NCBI RefSeq assembly: GCF_012641465.1
Contig: NZ_JABAIK010000001.1
Span: 372,001 to 436,000 of the forward strand
Length of the DNA stretch: 64,000 nucleotides
Reading direction: 5' to 3'
Origin: Vibrio agarilyticus
GTDB taxonomy: Bacteria > Pseudomonadota > Gammaproteobacteria > Enterobacterales > Vibrionaceae
Shown piece after piece: positions 19,469 through 30,683 of this stretch (position 1 is its first letter; each line of letters opens with the position of its first letter). Below the pieces are notes generated by a model. That model was not told the origin of the DNA, did no database searches, and saw nothing but the letters and a program-made list of their open reading frames with translations. Made by a program: the position numbers and the translations under genes.

Positions 19469-19494
19469 AAAAGCGCTCCAATGAGCGCTTTTTT
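19469..19494 (+). terminator. Antiporter gene terminator
   Basis: AAAAGCGCTC-CAAT-GAGCGCTTTTTT hairpin with T-run, 35 bp past the stop codon. Confidence 0.87.
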
Positions 19495-19666
19495 GTTGTT
19501 ATTTTGGTCAGTTTTTAAATTCAGTTCACCAAATCAAACTTTTAATTAGAAAATTTCCACCAACATGGCTTTTGTTTTATTTTTTTTATCGTTTATCGTT
19601 GCGTTTTCGATTCAAAATGGCAGAGTAAAGCCAAGACCATTAAAAATTGTTCAAAAAGGATTTGGT

Positions 19667-21331
19667 ATGTGTTCAGTATTTGGCATTCTTGATATAAAAA
19701 CCGACGCAGCAGCGTTACGCCCAATCGCTTTAGAGATGTCGAAAAAATTACGCCATCGCGGCCCTGATTGGTCAGGTATCTACGCGAGTGAGCGCGCAAT
19801 TTTAGCCCATGAACGTTTGGCCATTGTTGGTGTAAACAGTGGCGCTCAGCCTCTTTACAGCCCAGACAAATCTCTCATTTTGGCAGTTAACGGCGAAATT
19901 TATAACCATAAAGAAATTCGTGCGCGTTACGAAGGTCGCTATCAATTCCAAACCGATTCGGATTGTGAAGTGATTTTAGCGCTATACCAAGATAAAGGTG
20001 TTGAAGCGCTGGAAGAACTCAACGGCATCTTTGCTTTTGTGCTTTATGATGAAACCAAAGACGCGTTTTTGGTCGGTCGTGACCATATTGGCATCATTCC
20101 TCTTTATCAAGGCTATGACGAGCACGGTAACTATTATGTTGCTTCCGAGATGAAGGCGCTGACTCCGGTATGTAAAACCATCAGTGAATTCCCTCCTGGT
20201 AGCTACTACAGCTCTGACGATGCTGAGCCGCAACGTTACTATATTCGCGACTGGAATCACTATGATGAAGTCAAAGATAATGTTACGAGTAAAGAAGATC
20301 TTACCGCAGCGTTAGAAGCCGCAGTGAAGCGTCAATTAATGACAGACGTACCTTACGGCGTACTTTTGTCTGGCGGGCTCGACTCTTCTATCACTTCTGC
20401 GGTAGCGAAACGCTTTGCTGCAATGCGAGTTGAAGATGACGAAAAAACCCAAGCTTGGTGGCCACAGCTGCACTCCTTTGCCGTGGGACTTGAAGGCGCT
20501 CCAGATCTTAAAGCGGCGCGTGAAGTGGCAGAAAAAATCGGCACCGTTCATCATGAAATGACGTACACCATTCAAGAGGGGCTCGATGCCATTCGCGACG
20601 TTATTTACCACATTGAAACCTATGATGTCACCACCATTCGCGCGTCAACGCCAATGTATTTAATGGGACGCAAAATCAAAGCCATGGGGATCAAGATGGT
20701 GCTTTCTGGTGAAGGCGCTGATGAAATTTTCGGCGGTTATCTCTATTTCCACAAAGCGCCGAACGCGCGTGAATTCCATGAAGAAACCGTCCGCAAATTG
20801 CTCGCGCTTAACATGTTCGATTGCGCTCGTGCAAATAAATCGCTGGCAGCGTGGGGCGTCGAAGGCCGAGTGCCATTCTTAGACAAAGAATTTATCGATG
20901 TAGCAATGCGACTGAACCCAGCGGATAAGATGTGTGGCAACGGCAAAATGGAAAAACACATTCTGCGTGAATGCTTTGAGCATTATCTGCCAGAATCTAT
21001 CGCGTGGCGCCAAAAAGAACAGTTCTCAGATGGTGTTGGCTATAGCTGGATTGATACTCTAAAAGCAGTAGCAGAAGAAAAAATCACTGATCAGCAGATG
21101 GAGAGCGCTGCATTTCGCTTCCCGTATAACACACCAACCACTAAAGAAGGTTATGTGTATCGCGAAATTTTTGAAGAGCTATTCCCGCTACCGTCTGCTG
21201 CAGAATGTGTTCCTGGCGGGCCATCAGTGGCATGCTCATCAGCCAAAGCAATTGAATGGGACGAGTCATTCAAAAACTGCGTTGACCCATCAGGCCGCGC
21301 CGTACAAACCGTACATAACGACGCATACTAA
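19667..21331 (+). CDS. asnB: Asparagine synthetase B (glutamine-hydrolysing)
   Basis: This 554-residue enzyme amidates aspartate using glutamine and ATP. The N-terminal Ntn glutaminase domain starts MCSVFGILD, with Cys2 as nucleophile after Met removal, and contains RHRGPDWSG and NGEIYNH. The synthetase domain has the PP-loop SGGLDSSITSAVAKR. I chose the ATG at 19667, which must expose the catalytic cysteine and follows AAAAAGGA. The frame is open back to 19565, but the 34 extra residues are hydrophobic, unrelated and would block Cys2. Length equals E. coli AsnB. Confidence 0.96.
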   Translation: MCSVFGILDIKTDAAALRPIALEMSKKLRHRGPDWSGIYASERAILAHERLAIVGVNSGAQPLYSPDKSLILAVNGEIYNHKEIRARYEGRYQFQTDSDCEVILALYQDKGVEALEELNGIFAFVLYDETKDAFLVGRDHIGIIPLYQGYDEHGNYYVASEMKALTPVCKTISEFPPGSYYSSDDAEPQRYYIRDWNHYDEVKDNVTSKEDLTAALEAAVKRQLMTDVPYGVLLSGGLDSSITSAVAKRFAAMRVEDDEKTQAWWPQLHSFAVGLEGAPDLKAAREVAEKIGTVHHEMTYTIQEGLDAIRDVIYHIETYDVTTIRASTPMYLMGRKIKAMGIKMVLSGEGADEIFGGYLYFHKAPNAREFHEETVRKLLALNMFDCARANKSLAAWGVEGRVPFLDKEFIDVAMRLNPADKMCGNGKMEKHILRECFEHYLPESIAWRQKEQFSDGVGYSWIDTLKAVAEEKITDQQMESAAFRFPYNTPTTKEGYVYREIFEELFPLPSAAECVPGGPSVACSSAKAIEWDESFKNCVDPSGRAVQTVHNDAY

Positions 21332-21398
21332 AAGTGTGGCCCTGTGCCACCAGTGCAAAAGGAGGCTAGCGATTTTCCTAGCCCCTGAGTAGAGAGAG

Positions 21399-21427
21399 AG
21401 CGAGTCCGATCACGGTCTCGCTTTTTT
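21399..21427 (+). terminator. asnB terminator
   Basis: AGCGAG-TCCGATCACGGT-CTCGCT hairpin followed by T6, about 68 bp past the asnB stop. Confidence 0.75.
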
Positions 21428-21430
21428 ATT

Positions 21431-21597
21431 TATACCCAAGTGACTTCAAGATACAAGATTCAGAGCCAGATCACTGGGCAGAGAGCAAAGCAAACAACGC
21501 AGTGAAATAGCGAGTCTATTTTCAAATCCTCGCCCACTGATAAACCAAGGCATTCTCGCTGAACCATGCATCTTGAGGTTACTTGGGCATATCGATA
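21431..21597 (+). repeat. Family-2 intergenic repeat (about 165 bp)
   Basis: Bounded by TATACCCAAGTGACTTCAAG and CATCTTGAGGTTACTTGGGC with ATAT. It shares interior blocks with 12573-12846 (GATTCAGAGCC, CAACGCAGTGAAATAGCGAG, TCTATTTTCAA, CATTCTCGCTGAACCATGC) but lacks about 100 bp in the middle. It lies directly after the asnB terminator, in a 456-bp gap before the peptide transporter gene. Confidence 0.78.
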
Positions 21598-21787
21598 AAA
21601 CACATCAAAAATGAAAACTTATTTTGTCGCACGCAACCTTTGAGCCAGATAGAGAAATATTTTGCCATTTTTCAGTTCCTTAGCATCTTAGCGCCTCACT
21701 TCCTAATTTTGCATCTTATTGTGATCTTCGTCATTGAGGGGTATATGTAACGGCTCAAAATTACAGTCACGAAAAAGTTGGCGATCT

Positions 21788-23179
21788 ATGGCAAAACAAC
21801 ATCAAATTTTTGGCCACCCACGCGGCCTATTTCTCCTGTTCGGTACCGAACTGTGGGAGCGATTCTCTTATTATGCGATGCGTGCCATCTTGGTACTCTA
21901 TCTCACTGATACCACCATTAATGGCGGCCTCGGCTGGACGACAAAAGACGCGCTTGACCTTTACGGGATCTACACCGGTCTAGTCTATATCACTCCATTG
22001 ATTGGCGGCTATCTTGCGGATAATTACCTTGGTCAACGCCGTGCCATTTTGCTTGGTGGCGCGCTGATGGCCATTGGTCAATTTACTCTGGCGATTCCTG
22101 CTGGGTATTTTGGTATCGACGGCATGACGACGTTCTACGCAGGCTTGGCGCTGCTTGTCGCGGGTAATGGATTGTTTAAGCCCAATATCTCCACCATGGT
22201 GGGCGATCTCTACCAAGAAGGTGATAATCGCCGCGATGGTGCGTTCACTATTTTTTATATGGGGATCAACATTGGCGCGTTGTTAGCAGGTCTCGTTGCG
22301 GGTTCAGTGACCAACAGTTTTGGCTGGCAAGCAGGCTTTGCTACCGCAGGTCTGGGTATGGTGATAAGTCTTATCATGCAAATGACGCTGGCTCCGTCGT
22401 GGCTTGGCGAGATTGGTAATGTCCCTGCAGCAGTGCGCGAGCGCGCTGCAAATAACAATGCCGAAAAAGTGCCGTTAACAGCACAAGAGATTGATCGCAT
22501 TAAAGTTATCTTAGTGATGGGATTGTTTGTTATCGTCTTTTGGGCCGGTTTTGAACAAGCTGGCGGTTTAATGAATATTTATACTCAACAATATACCGAC
22601 CGTATGTTAGGCAGCTTTGAAGTGCCAACTGCATGGTTCCAATCACTCAACCCATTTTTCATCATTACACTGGCACCCGTTCTTGCTGCGTTATGGGTGA
22701 AACTGGGCAAACGTGAACCCAATTCCCCTATCAAGTTCGCTTTGGCGCTGTTTTTCCTAGCCCTTGGCTTTGCTTGTATGGTTGGCGCGGTACTAGAGCA
22801 AGGTGGTGATGTGAATGCCAAAACATCGATGTGGTGGCTTGTTGGTGCATTTTTCTTTCACACCCTTGGTGAATTGTGTTTATCGCCGATTGGCTTGTCG
22901 CTTATTACGAAATTGGCACCATTACGTCTCGCTTCTTTGATGATGGGCGCGTGGTTTGGTTTTAATGCTATTGCAAGTTATGCTGCAGGTTACATCGGTT
23001 CACACGTTAATGAATTCGGTGCATTGCAAATCTTTGGCGGTATTGCAATTGCTGCGGCGATTTCTGGCGTTATTTTATTGCTACTGGCAAATACGCTCGT
23101 GCGCTGGATGCATGGCGCAGAAGGCGCAGCTGTTGCGTCCGAAGGTGAGGCTGACAACTCAAAAGCTCAGCTCGCTTAA
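21788..23179 (+). CDS. POT-family proton-dependent di/tripeptide transporter
   Basis: This protein of about 463 residues with 12 to 14 hydrophobic segments belongs to the POT/PTR2 family. ELWERFSYYAMRAILVLYL in the first helix carries the conserved ExxER proton-coupling motif, and FYMGINIGALLAG is the second PTR2 signature. It imports small peptides with protons, like E. coli DtpA/DtpB. I chose the ATG at 21788 (MAKQHQIFGHPRG), which aligns with the family. The frame extends to a TTG at 21734, but that leader is not family-like. A paralogue label (dtpA versus dtpB) is not safe. Confidence 0.88.
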   Translation: MAKQHQIFGHPRGLFLLFGTELWERFSYYAMRAILVLYLTDTTINGGLGWTTKDALDLYGIYTGLVYITPLIGGYLADNYLGQRRAILLGGALMAIGQFTLAIPAGYFGIDGMTTFYAGLALLVAGNGLFKPNISTMVGDLYQEGDNRRDGAFTIFYMGINIGALLAGLVAGSVTNSFGWQAGFATAGLGMVISLIMQMTLAPSWLGEIGNVPAAVRERAANNNAEKVPLTAQEIDRIKVILVMGLFVIVFWAGFEQAGGLMNIYTQQYTDRMLGSFEVPTAWFQSLNPFFIITLAPVLAALWVKLGKREPNSPIKFALALFFLALGFACMVGAVLEQGGDVNAKTSMWWLVGAFFFHTLGELCLSPIGLSLITKLAPLRLASLMMGAWFGFNAIASYAAGYIGSHVNEFGALQIFGGIAIAAAISGVILLLLANTLVRWMHGAEGAAVASEGEADNSKAQLA

Positions 23180-23191
23180 CATCGACGTTAT

Positions 23192-23220
23192 AAAAAGGAT
23201 CGCTCAAGCGATCCTTTTTT
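23192..23220. terminator. Bidirectional terminator, peptide transporter / hemH
   Basis: AAAAAGGATCGCT-CAA-GCGATCCTTTTTT hairpin between the convergent genes. Confidence 0.87.
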
Positions 23221-23235
23221 ATGTTATTCATTCGA

Positions 23236-24198
23236 CTAACGATAACGCGCCACCAACGATGTCATCATCTCAATATGAGAGTCACTGTCGTTAAGACAGC
23301 CAATGTAGTGGAACATTTCCCCCCCAGCGCCAAGGAAGCTCTCTTTGCACTCTTCTGCAATTTCTTCAAGCGTCTCTAAGCAATCTGCTGAAAATGCAGG
23401 CGTGATGATATCCAATCGCTTAATACCTTCGGTCGGCAAACGCTCCAACGTTTTATCCGTGTATGGCGTTAGCCACTCTTCCCGACCAAAGCGCGACTGA
23501 TAACTCATTCCAATCTGCTGCTCCGTCAATCCCAGAGCTTGGCCAAGCAACAAAGTGGTGCGCTCACAATGCATTGGGTACACATCACCGTTATCGGCAT
23601 AACGTTTGGGAATGCCATGATAAGAGCAAAGTAAATACTCACCTTTACCATGCTCATCCCAATGGGCACGGACTGACTCTGCTAATGCTTCAATGTATTG
23701 AGGATGCGCGTGATAATCATGAATCAGCGAAAACGCGGGGATCACAGGAAGCTGTTTGAAGGCTTTACTTACACCATCAAACACCGCAGCTGAGGTGGTA
23801 CCGGAGTACTGCGGATAGAGGGGTAAAATGATGATCTCTTCAACACCACGTGCTAAAAGCGACTGAACACCACTTAAAAGACTTGGATTACCGTAAGTCA
23901 TACCAAGCTCAACAGGAAGATTGAGTTTCGCTTCCAATTTGGCCGCTTGACGTTGCGAATAAACCATCAATGGTGAGCCTTCATCCATCCATACTGATTG
24001 ATACAGTTTTGCGACACGAGGTGACCGAAGCGGTAGAATAATCCCATGCAGCAGCGGACACCAAAGCCAACGTGTCAAATCCACCACTCGTTTATCGTGC
24101 AAAAACTGGCTTAAAAATCGTTTCACCGCCGCAGGGGTCGGAGCATCCGGCGTGCCAAGATTGACAAGTAACACACCCTGTTTGTCTCTATGTTCCAT
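23236..24198 (-). CDS. hemH: Ferrochelatase
   Basis: This enzyme of about 320 residues inserts Fe(II) into protoporphyrin IX, the last haem step. It begins with [19 protein letters not shown] and has the conserved metal-site segment [20 protein letters not shown] with the catalytic histidine. [16 protein letters not shown] contains the conserved glutamate. I prefer the ATG at 24198 because GGAG lies 9 nt upstream; an ATG at 24213 would add five residues. A short family-2 repeat lies just upstream. Adjacent to adk, a conserved order. Confidence 0.95.
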   Translation of the reverse strand: MEHRDKQGVLLVNLGTPDAPTPAAVKRFLSQFLHDKRVVDLTRWLWCPLLHGIILPLRSPRVAKLYQSVWMDEGSPLMVYSQRQAAKLEAKLNLPVELGMTYGNPSLLSGVQSLLARGVEEIIILPLYPQYSGTTSAAVFDGVSKAFKQLPVIPAFSLIHDYHAHPQYIEALAESVRAHWDEHGKGEYLLCSYHGIPKRYADNGDVYPMHCERTTLLLGQALGLTEQQIGMSYQSRFGREEWLTPYTDKTLERLPTEGIKRLDIITPAFSADCLETLEEIAEECKESFLGAGGEMFHYIGCLNDSDSHIEMMTSLVARYR

Positions 24199-24230
24199 TG
24201 ACTGGTTCTCCATGCCGTTTTCTCAACATC

Positions 24231-24282
24231 TATACCCGAGTGGCTTCAAGACACGCGGTTCAGCGAGAGTGACTTGGGTATA
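24231..24282. repeat. Short, internally deleted family-2 repeat
   Basis: A 52-bp element starts TATACCCGAGTGGCTTCAAG and ends GTGACTTGGG plus TATA. Its middle, GGTTCAGCGAGAGT, matches the reverse complement of the TCTCGCTGAACC block of the longer copies. It looks like a family-2 element collapsed to its ends, lying between adk and hemH. Confidence 0.7.
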
Positions 24283-24297
24283 AACCCAAAAAATAAC

Positions 24298-24331
24298 AAA
24301 GCGACCGTTAGGTCAAACCTAAGGTCGCTTT
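24298..24331 (-). terminator. adk terminator
   Basis: AAAGCGACCTTAGGT pairs with ACCTAACGGTCGCTTT on the minus strand with one mismatch; T-rich sequence follows. It lies 22 bp past the adk stop. Confidence 0.82.
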
Positions 24332-24352
24332 AAATCAAACATAACCTAAAAA

Positions 24353-27054
<2,702 letters not shown>

Positions 27055-27265
27055 CTTCGCTCCGTTAAACAGTAGAATTCACGTCAATATTCAACCGCAC
27101 GCTTATTAATATGTCGTTTGGTTGCACATCAATCGCTTCGTTATCGTTTAACATATGGCTGACAAATGTAAATTCAAGGCTAATAAGATCAAAAACGCTG
27201 TTTTTTTATATAAATTTAATTATGCTACCGCCATAAAAGTATCTAAATGACAATTCAGTTTTTTT

Positions 27266-27398
27266 TATACCCAAACAACTTGAACTTGAAGATGTAGGTA
27301 GGCGACAAGCGAACAGCGCCGCTGAGCATAGATAAGCTATGTGATAAGATGTGTGAGTGCCAGTCAACACCGCTGCAACTTCAAGTGGGATGGGTATA
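27266..27398 (+). repeat. ERIC-like repeat in the htpG-toxR gap (copy 5)
   Basis: A 133-bp copy starts TATACCCAAACAACTTGAAC, with a small CTTGAA duplication, contains CATAGATAAGCTATG, and ends CAACTTCAAGTGGGATGGG plus TATA. It ends 66 bp upstream of the toxR ATG. The other part of the gap, 27055-27265, is AT-rich and carries the htpG upstream region. Confidence 0.87.
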
Positions 27399-27464
27399 GA
27401 TGATGAGCCACCGCTTCGCCGTAACGCCAAGCGCAGGTATGACGTAATCAACTCGATGTAACTC

Positions 27465-28391
27465 ATGAGCAACATTGGAACCAAATATTCTATCGCGCAG
27501 CGCTTTGTTTTTGATCCCAACAACAATTCGCTGCTCGATCACGCAAACGACGAAGAGCTCGTACGCCTTGGCAGCAACGAGAGCCGCATTTTATTACTGT
27601 TATGCGAGAACCCAAATGCGATTTTAAGCCGTCAAGAGCTGCACGAGTTTGTCTGGCGTGAACAAGGTTTTGAAGTCGATGATTCGAGCCTCACTCAAGC
27701 GATTTCGACACTGCGTAAACTGCTGAAAGATTCAACCAAAACGCCTGAATTCGTCAAAACGGTTCCTAAACGTGGTTACCAGCTCATTTGTGGTGTCGAA
27801 CGCGTCAAGCCAGTGTCACCGGAGCCGAGCCCAACAAAGATAGATGCCAAGACTGATATCACCGATAGCGGCCTTAGCGGCAATGAGAATAACCTTGCGC
27901 ATGCTGATTTCGAGCCGATGATAGCGGACGGAACCGACACACCTGCTATTATGACCCATTCGGTCAGCGGGAGTATGTCGACCCAAACGTCATCCGAGGT
28001 AGCGCAGGCTCCATTATTTTCATCCCCATTGTCTCGTCGCATGAGATGGCTTGCCTCTTTGTTACTTTTAATCGCATTACCACTTGCTGCGTTTGCGCTC
28101 TCAAAACCCAATGAAGCTGAGTTTCGCCAAATTGCCAGCCATACAGGCGTTACGATTTTGGTGCCGCAACATCATCCAGATATTAAAGCTTGGCTACCAA
28201 CAATAAAACGCTGTGTGAATCAATACACCAAAAATCAAGCCAAAGCATCGGATCTGAATCAAGTGATTGTCACGGGTGGTCAAAATCACTTATTGGTGAT
28301 TAACTTTGTCCATCATCTCGATCAATCGAGTAAAAATTCCGCATTACGTCTCTTTACAGATGAACAAGTGGTCAATGAGGTTTGTCAATAA
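27465..28391 (+). CDS. toxR: Transmembrane transcription regulator ToxR
   Basis: This 308-residue single-pass regulator has a cytoplasmic OmpR-like winged helix (about 1-113; LGSNESRILLLL, EFVWREQGFEVDDSSLTQAISTLRKLLKDS and VKTVPKRGYQLI are near-signature ToxR segments). A variable proline/acidic linker, one membrane helix at about 195-212 and a periplasmic domain with Cys250 and Cys307 follow; these are positioned like the disulfide pair of V. cholerae ToxR. It controls outer-membrane porins and bile responses in Vibrio. The ATG gives MSNIGTK, matching the conserved N-terminus. The stop overlaps the toxS start. Confidence 0.95.
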   Translation: MSNIGTKYSIAQRFVFDPNNNSLLDHANDEELVRLGSNESRILLLLCENPNAILSRQELHEFVWREQGFEVDDSSLTQAISTLRKLLKDSTKTPEFVKTVPKRGYQLICGVERVKPVSPEPSPTKIDAKTDITDSGLSGNENNLAHADFEPMIADGTDTPAIMTHSVSGSMSTQTSSEVAQAPLFSSPLSRRMRWLASLLLLIALPLAAFALSKPNEAEFRQIASHTGVTILVPQHHPDIKAWLPTIKRCVNQYTKNQAKASDLNQVIVTGGQNHLLVINFVHHLDQSSKNSALRLFTDEQVVNEVCQ

Positions 28392-28924
28392 TGAAACGGC
28401 GTTATCTAAAACAGAGTATTTATGTTTGCTTTGTACTGCTCTCTTTGACATTAAGTGCTTGGGTTTACTGGGTGAGTGACTTTAAGCTCAAAGCACTATT
28501 AACGGAAAGCGAGTGGCAGTCCTACAGTCAGTCGGTCATTTTTGATGATCAACAAGTCAGAGAGATGGTTGGTCCGCTGCGCGAAGTTCAAGTGAAAACT
28601 AACGTCAAATACCTAAGAGATGGTCACTATATTCGTGTGTCAACATTAAAGTTGACACCGCATAATTCAACCAATGATGTTGTGATCAATATTTCAGAGT
28701 CCGGCGTCTGGGAGGTAAGTGACAGTTACTTACTTTTGTCACCGCGAGAATTTAAAGATCTCTCCGCTTCGAAGTTAACCGATTTCTCTACAGAGCAGCT
28801 GAAGCTTATCACCCAAGTGTTTAAAATGGATGCACAGCAGAGTCGCCGAATCGATATTGTGAACGCGAAAACCTTGCTGTTGACAACGCTGGATCATGGT
28901 TCAACGCTGTTAGTCCGTCATTAG
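28391..28924 (+). CDS. toxS: ToxR-stabilising protein ToxS
   Basis: This 177-residue protein has an N-terminal membrane anchor (about 8-27) and a periplasmic domain. WVYWVSDFKLKALL, VKYLRDGHYIRVS and the C-terminal VFKMDAQQSRRIDIVN are ToxS hallmarks. It binds the ToxR periplasmic domain, protects it from proteolysis and participates in bile sensing. I chose the ATG at 28391, which shares one base with the toxR TAA (TAATG) and implies translational coupling. A TTG at 28382 is in frame but less likely. Confidence 0.94.
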   Translation: MKRRYLKQSIYVCFVLLSLTLSAWVYWVSDFKLKALLTESEWQSYSQSVIFDDQQVREMVGPLREVQVKTNVKYLRDGHYIRVSTLKLTPHNSTNDVVINISESGVWEVSDSYLLLSPREFKDLSASKLTDFSTEQLKLITQVFKMDAQQSRRIDIVNAKTLLLTTLDHGSTLLVRH

Positions 28925-28972
28925 TTCGGATTGTCGAGCGCCAGATCGCATCATCCTCACTCGTTTTTAATT

Positions 28973-28997
28973 ATTCCGCTCAAGGAGTGAGCGGAAT
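28973..28997. other. Strong hairpin after toxS
   Basis: ATTCCGCTC pairs perfectly with GAGCGGAAT around AAGGAGT. There is no T-run, so it may be an mRNA 3' end or processing element between toxS and the TSUP gene rather than an intrinsic terminator. Confidence 0.55.
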
Positions 28998-29034
28998 ATT
29001 ACTCGGGCATTCCCGACCGCAGGAGCACCATTCT

Positions 29035-29793
29035 ATGACCTGGCTTGACACTATCATCCTATTTTTAGGATCATTGCTGGCCAATACGCTCGCTGCGCTT
29101 TCTGGCGGCGGCGCGGGTTTATTGCAATTTCCACTACTGATTTTTCTTGATTTACCGTTTGGCCAAGCACTTGCGACACATAAAGTTGCCAGCGTTGCTT
29201 TAGGGCTTGGTGCCGCCTTAACACATGTGCGCAGTGGTCAACTACCACTGAAGTTCGCCCTTTATTTAACGCTCACCGGCGCAGCTGGCGCCGTTGTGGG
29301 TGCTAACCTCATTTTACATATTTCAACTCAATTCGCCGAAACACTGCTTGGAGTGATGATTCTAGCTCTGGGTGTTTACTCACGAATCCAAGCCGAACTC
29401 GGCCAACAGGAATCACCACAAAATCGCACAGTCTTTGGCTTTACCATTGGCGCCTTAGGCCTCTTTATGATTGGGGTGACAAACGGATCTCTCACCGCAG
29501 GCTCTGGTTTACTAGTGACTCTTTTTCTAGTCCGTTTTTTTGGATTCGCGTACAAACAAGCCGTCGCTCTAACCCTTGTGTGTGTTGGGCTATTTTGGAA
29601 TGGTATTGGGGGCGCCGCAGTCGTTTGGGCTGGAGCCCCCATCTATTGGCCTTGGCTTCCTATCTTATTACTCTCGTCACTTCTTGGCGGCGCACTTGGC
29701 GCTAAACTCGCACTCAAACAGAGTAATCGCACGATTAAATTAGCATTTGAGCTACTTACCGTCTTGGTTGGCCTCAAGCTCCTTTTCAGCTAG
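29035..29793 (+). CDS. TSUP-family (TauE/SafE) membrane permease
   Basis: This 252-residue protein has seven to eight hydrophobic segments and the TauE/SafE pattern: the early glycine-rich ALSGGGAGLLQFPLL, THKVASVALGLGAALTH in the first repeat and a related glycine-rich helix (GVTNGSLTAGSGLLVTLFLV) in the second. Members move sulfite, sulfoacetate or related anions; the substrate here is not predictable. The ATG at 29035 follows AGGAG at 9 nt; a longer frame to 28987 is not needed. Tail-to-tail with yfcE. Confidence 0.82.
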   Translation: MTWLDTIILFLGSLLANTLAALSGGGAGLLQFPLLIFLDLPFGQALATHKVASVALGLGAALTHVRSGQLPLKFALYLTLTGAAGAVVGANLILHISTQFAETLLGVMILALGVYSRIQAELGQQESPQNRTVFGFTIGALGLFMIGVTNGSLTAGSGLLVTLFLVRFFGFAYKQAVALTLVCVGLFWNGIGGAAVVWAGAPIYWPWLPILLLSSLLGGALGAKLALKQSNRTIKLAFELLTVLVGLKLLFS

Positions 29794-29819
29794 CCTTGGT
29801 GTGGCTCTTGCATTTGAAG

Positions 29820-30377
29820 TCACGCATTTGCAGCCAGTGATACAGACCCTAATAACTCGCCAGAAAAACTGATTACTTTCAGTTGGCCATCTTCGAGCAA
29901 ACCATAACTGGCTAAATGACCATCGCGAGGAAAAGTGACCGAGCCGGGGTTAAATATCAGGCAATTTTCCACCCATTGAGCCACAGGTAGGTGAGTATGT
30001 CCGTGCACAAGAACATCGCGTTGAGCCAAGGAAGGGAGATTGTTCTGATTGTAGCGATGACCGTGCGTCAGGAAAAGACGTTGTCCGGTCGCAAGCAGCA
30101 CCCAAGCGTAATCCATCATCATCGGAAATGTCAGTAGCATTTGATCCACTTCACTATCGCAATTTCCTCGCACCGCAATAATCTCGTGAGCATACGCATT
30201 AAGGCATTTGGCCACTTCAGGTGGATTGTACCCATCAGGAATCGGATTTCGCGGTCCATGATTCAAAATGTCACCAAGTAAAATTAAGTGTTGTGCACCC
30301 GAGGCAACATATTGCGCCAGCATTTGTTGCGTTGCGGGCAGTGAACCGTGTAGATCTGAGGCAAAAAATAGTTTCAC
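29820..30377 (-). CDS. yfcE: Metallophosphoesterase YfcE
   Basis: This 185-residue calcineurin-like phosphoesterase shows the full metal-ligand series: FASDLHGS (D, H), LLGDILNHGPRN (GD), VRGNCDSEVD (GNCD) and LTHGHRYN plus VHGHTHLPV. E. coli YfcE hydrolyses phosphodiester substrates in vitro in a Mn-dependent way; the cellular substrate is unknown. It diverges from a yfcH-like gene across 306 bp that contain an ERIC-like copy; yfcE and yfcH are also close in E. coli. Confidence 0.9.
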   Translation of the reverse strand: MKLFFASDLHGSLPATQQMLAQYVASGAQHLILLGDILNHGPRNPIPDGYNPPEVAKCLNAYAHEIIAVRGNCDSEVDQMLLTFPMMMDYAWVLLATGQRLFLTHGHRYNQNNLPSLAQRDVLVHGHTHLPVAQWVENCLIFNPGSVTFPRDGHLASYGLLEDGQLKVISFSGELLGSVSLAANA

Positions 30378-30443
30378 GATACCGCTCCAATAAATCAGTT
30401 GGCGCCATTGTACACCTAAGTGAGCTCAAGAAGCAGAATTCAA

Positions 30444-30581
30444 TATACCCTTTCCACTTGAAGTTGCAGCGTTGTTGGCAGGCTCTCACAAACCTCATCA
30501 CATAGTTTATCTATGTTCACGAAGTGTTCAGAGGCTTTGCTCGTTTGCCGCCTACCTGCATCTTCAAGTGGTTTGGGTATA
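30444..30581 (-). repeat. ERIC-like repeat, inverted orientation (copy 6)
   Basis: A 138-bp copy reads in reverse: TATACCCTTTCCACTTGAAG, then CATAGTTTATCTATG with the CACGAAGTG insertion also seen in copy 4, ending CATCTTCAAGTGGTTTGGG plus TATA. A further half-end (TATGCCTAAGCAACTTAGAG) follows at about 30582-30606. It occupies the yfcE-yfcH divergent region. Confidence 0.85.
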
Positions 30582-30683
30582 TATGCCTAAGCAACTTAGA
30601 GTTGCAGTGAATGCACGAGTGATCAAAGCTATTAATATGCGCATGAGAAACGTCACTGCATTCGATGGAAAACGGAGAGAACA

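Noticed and set aside
19565-19666. N-terminal 34-residue extension of asnB as a membrane anchor
   Set aside because: It would bury the catalytic Cys2 of the Ntn domain, and the ATG at 19667 has a good ribosome site.
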